Under the pieces are notes generated by a model. That model worked only from the letters and a program-made list of their open reading frames with translations. It ran no database searches and was not told the DNA's origin. Positions 6,069 to 6,331 of a stretch of DNA of 6,331 nucleotides are shown in pieces. Location of the stretch: contig USIN01000111.1 in assembly GCA_900554715.1 (NCBI GenBank), positions 1 through 6,331 on the forward strand, given 5' to 3'. Within the stretch, counting starts at the first letter, position 1, and the number at the start of each line of letters is the position of its first letter. The translations under genes were made by a program, and so were the position numbers. Source of the DNA: an uncultured Bacteroidales bacterium (GTDB lineage: Bacteria; Bacteroidota; Bacteroidia; Bacteroidales; Muribaculaceae).

Positions 6069-6331
6069 TTATTTAAGAATTATGTCACCGAAGAATTCGG
6101 GACGGTGAAAATCAGGTTTGTCTGTTACAATCGGATTCCAGCTCATATAATGCGGTTGTGTCGCCGCCGAAGCGCATTTATAGAAATTGCCTCGCATCGC
6201 TATCGGTTCGCCGTGATATTCCACACCCATCAGGTCGAGGGGTATGACGACGAGGAGATTCCATGTAAACAGCCCCTCGAGTTCGCGGAACGGACGTGTG
6301 CCGCACGACGGGAAGCGTTTTATGCGGGCAA
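6069..6331 (-). CDS. CBM9-like protein, C-terminal part only (start outside window)
   Basis: The frame is open from the right edge to TAA at 6069-6071 and encodes the last 86 residues. It resembles the Bacteroidetes carbohydrate-binding family 9-like proteins. Key segments are WNLLVVIPLDLMG, RGNFYKCASAATQPHYMSWN and the closing PDFHRPEFFGDIIL. The aromatic and Cys pattern NFYKC...PHYxSW...FHxPxFFG is what I rely on. Such proteins are typically a little over 200 residues, so more than half is missing, including any signal peptide. CBM9 folds bind sugars, often chain ends, but this branch is poorly characterised and the ligand is unknown. It lies 3 nt upstream of the transglutaminase-like gene and is the first operon member visible. 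The operon promoter must lie outside the window. Confidence 0.78.
   Translation of the reverse strand, partial: ARIKRFPSCGTRPFRELEGLFTWNLLVVIPLDLMGVEYHGEPIAMRGNFYKCASAATQPHYMSWNPIVTDKPDFHRPEFFGDIILK

Noticed and set aside
1..6331. CRISPR array, tRNA, rRNA or riboswitch
   Set aside because: The coding density leaves only 132, 78 and 48 bases unassigned. None shows spaced direct repeats, a cloverleaf or a conserved aptamer pattern by eye.

Overview
The window looks like chromosomal DNA from a gut-type member of the Bacteroidales, most plausibly Muribaculaceae or a close relative. This is inferred from gene content and is not proven. The pointers are a BspA-type leucine-rich-repeat surface protein, a CBM9-like protein of a Bacteroidetes type, AT-rich start contexts without Shine-Dalgarno sequences, and a TAnnTTTG-like -7 promoter element at the left edge. 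I see no phage, transposon, CRISPR or RNA gene.

Layout: bases 1-132 are an AT-rich leader. Bases 133-2295 (+) encode a 720-residue secreted protein: signal peptide, about twelve LRR_5/BspA repeats, an Ig-like module, an unrecognised beta-rich domain, and a C-terminal tail resembling a type IX secretion (T9SS) type A sorting domain. Bases 2296-2373 separate convergent genes and hold a near-perfect hairpin that should terminate transcription in both directions. Bases 2374-6331 are a tight minus-strand operon. In transcription order it holds a CBM9-like protein (5' part outside the window), a transglutaminase-like cysteine protein, an NlpC/P60 peptidase with SH3 domains, and an L-Ala-D/L-Glu-type dipeptide epimerase. 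Gaps are 3 nt, a 4-nt ATGA overlap, and 48 nt.

The best biological story is the minus-strand operon. An NlpC/P60 enzyme of the YkfC type releases L-Ala-D-Glu from peptidoglycan stem peptides, and the epimerase converts that to L-Ala-L-Glu. The same pairing of functions is known from Bacillus subtilis ykf and E. coli ycjG/mpaA. Here all three complete proteins carry export signals, and the epimerase has a twin-arginine (Tat) signal. The sequence therefore suggests that the normally cytoplasmic epimerisation step has moved to the periplasm, next to the peptidase. The transglutaminase-like and CBM9-like partners have no assigned role and are the most open part of the system.
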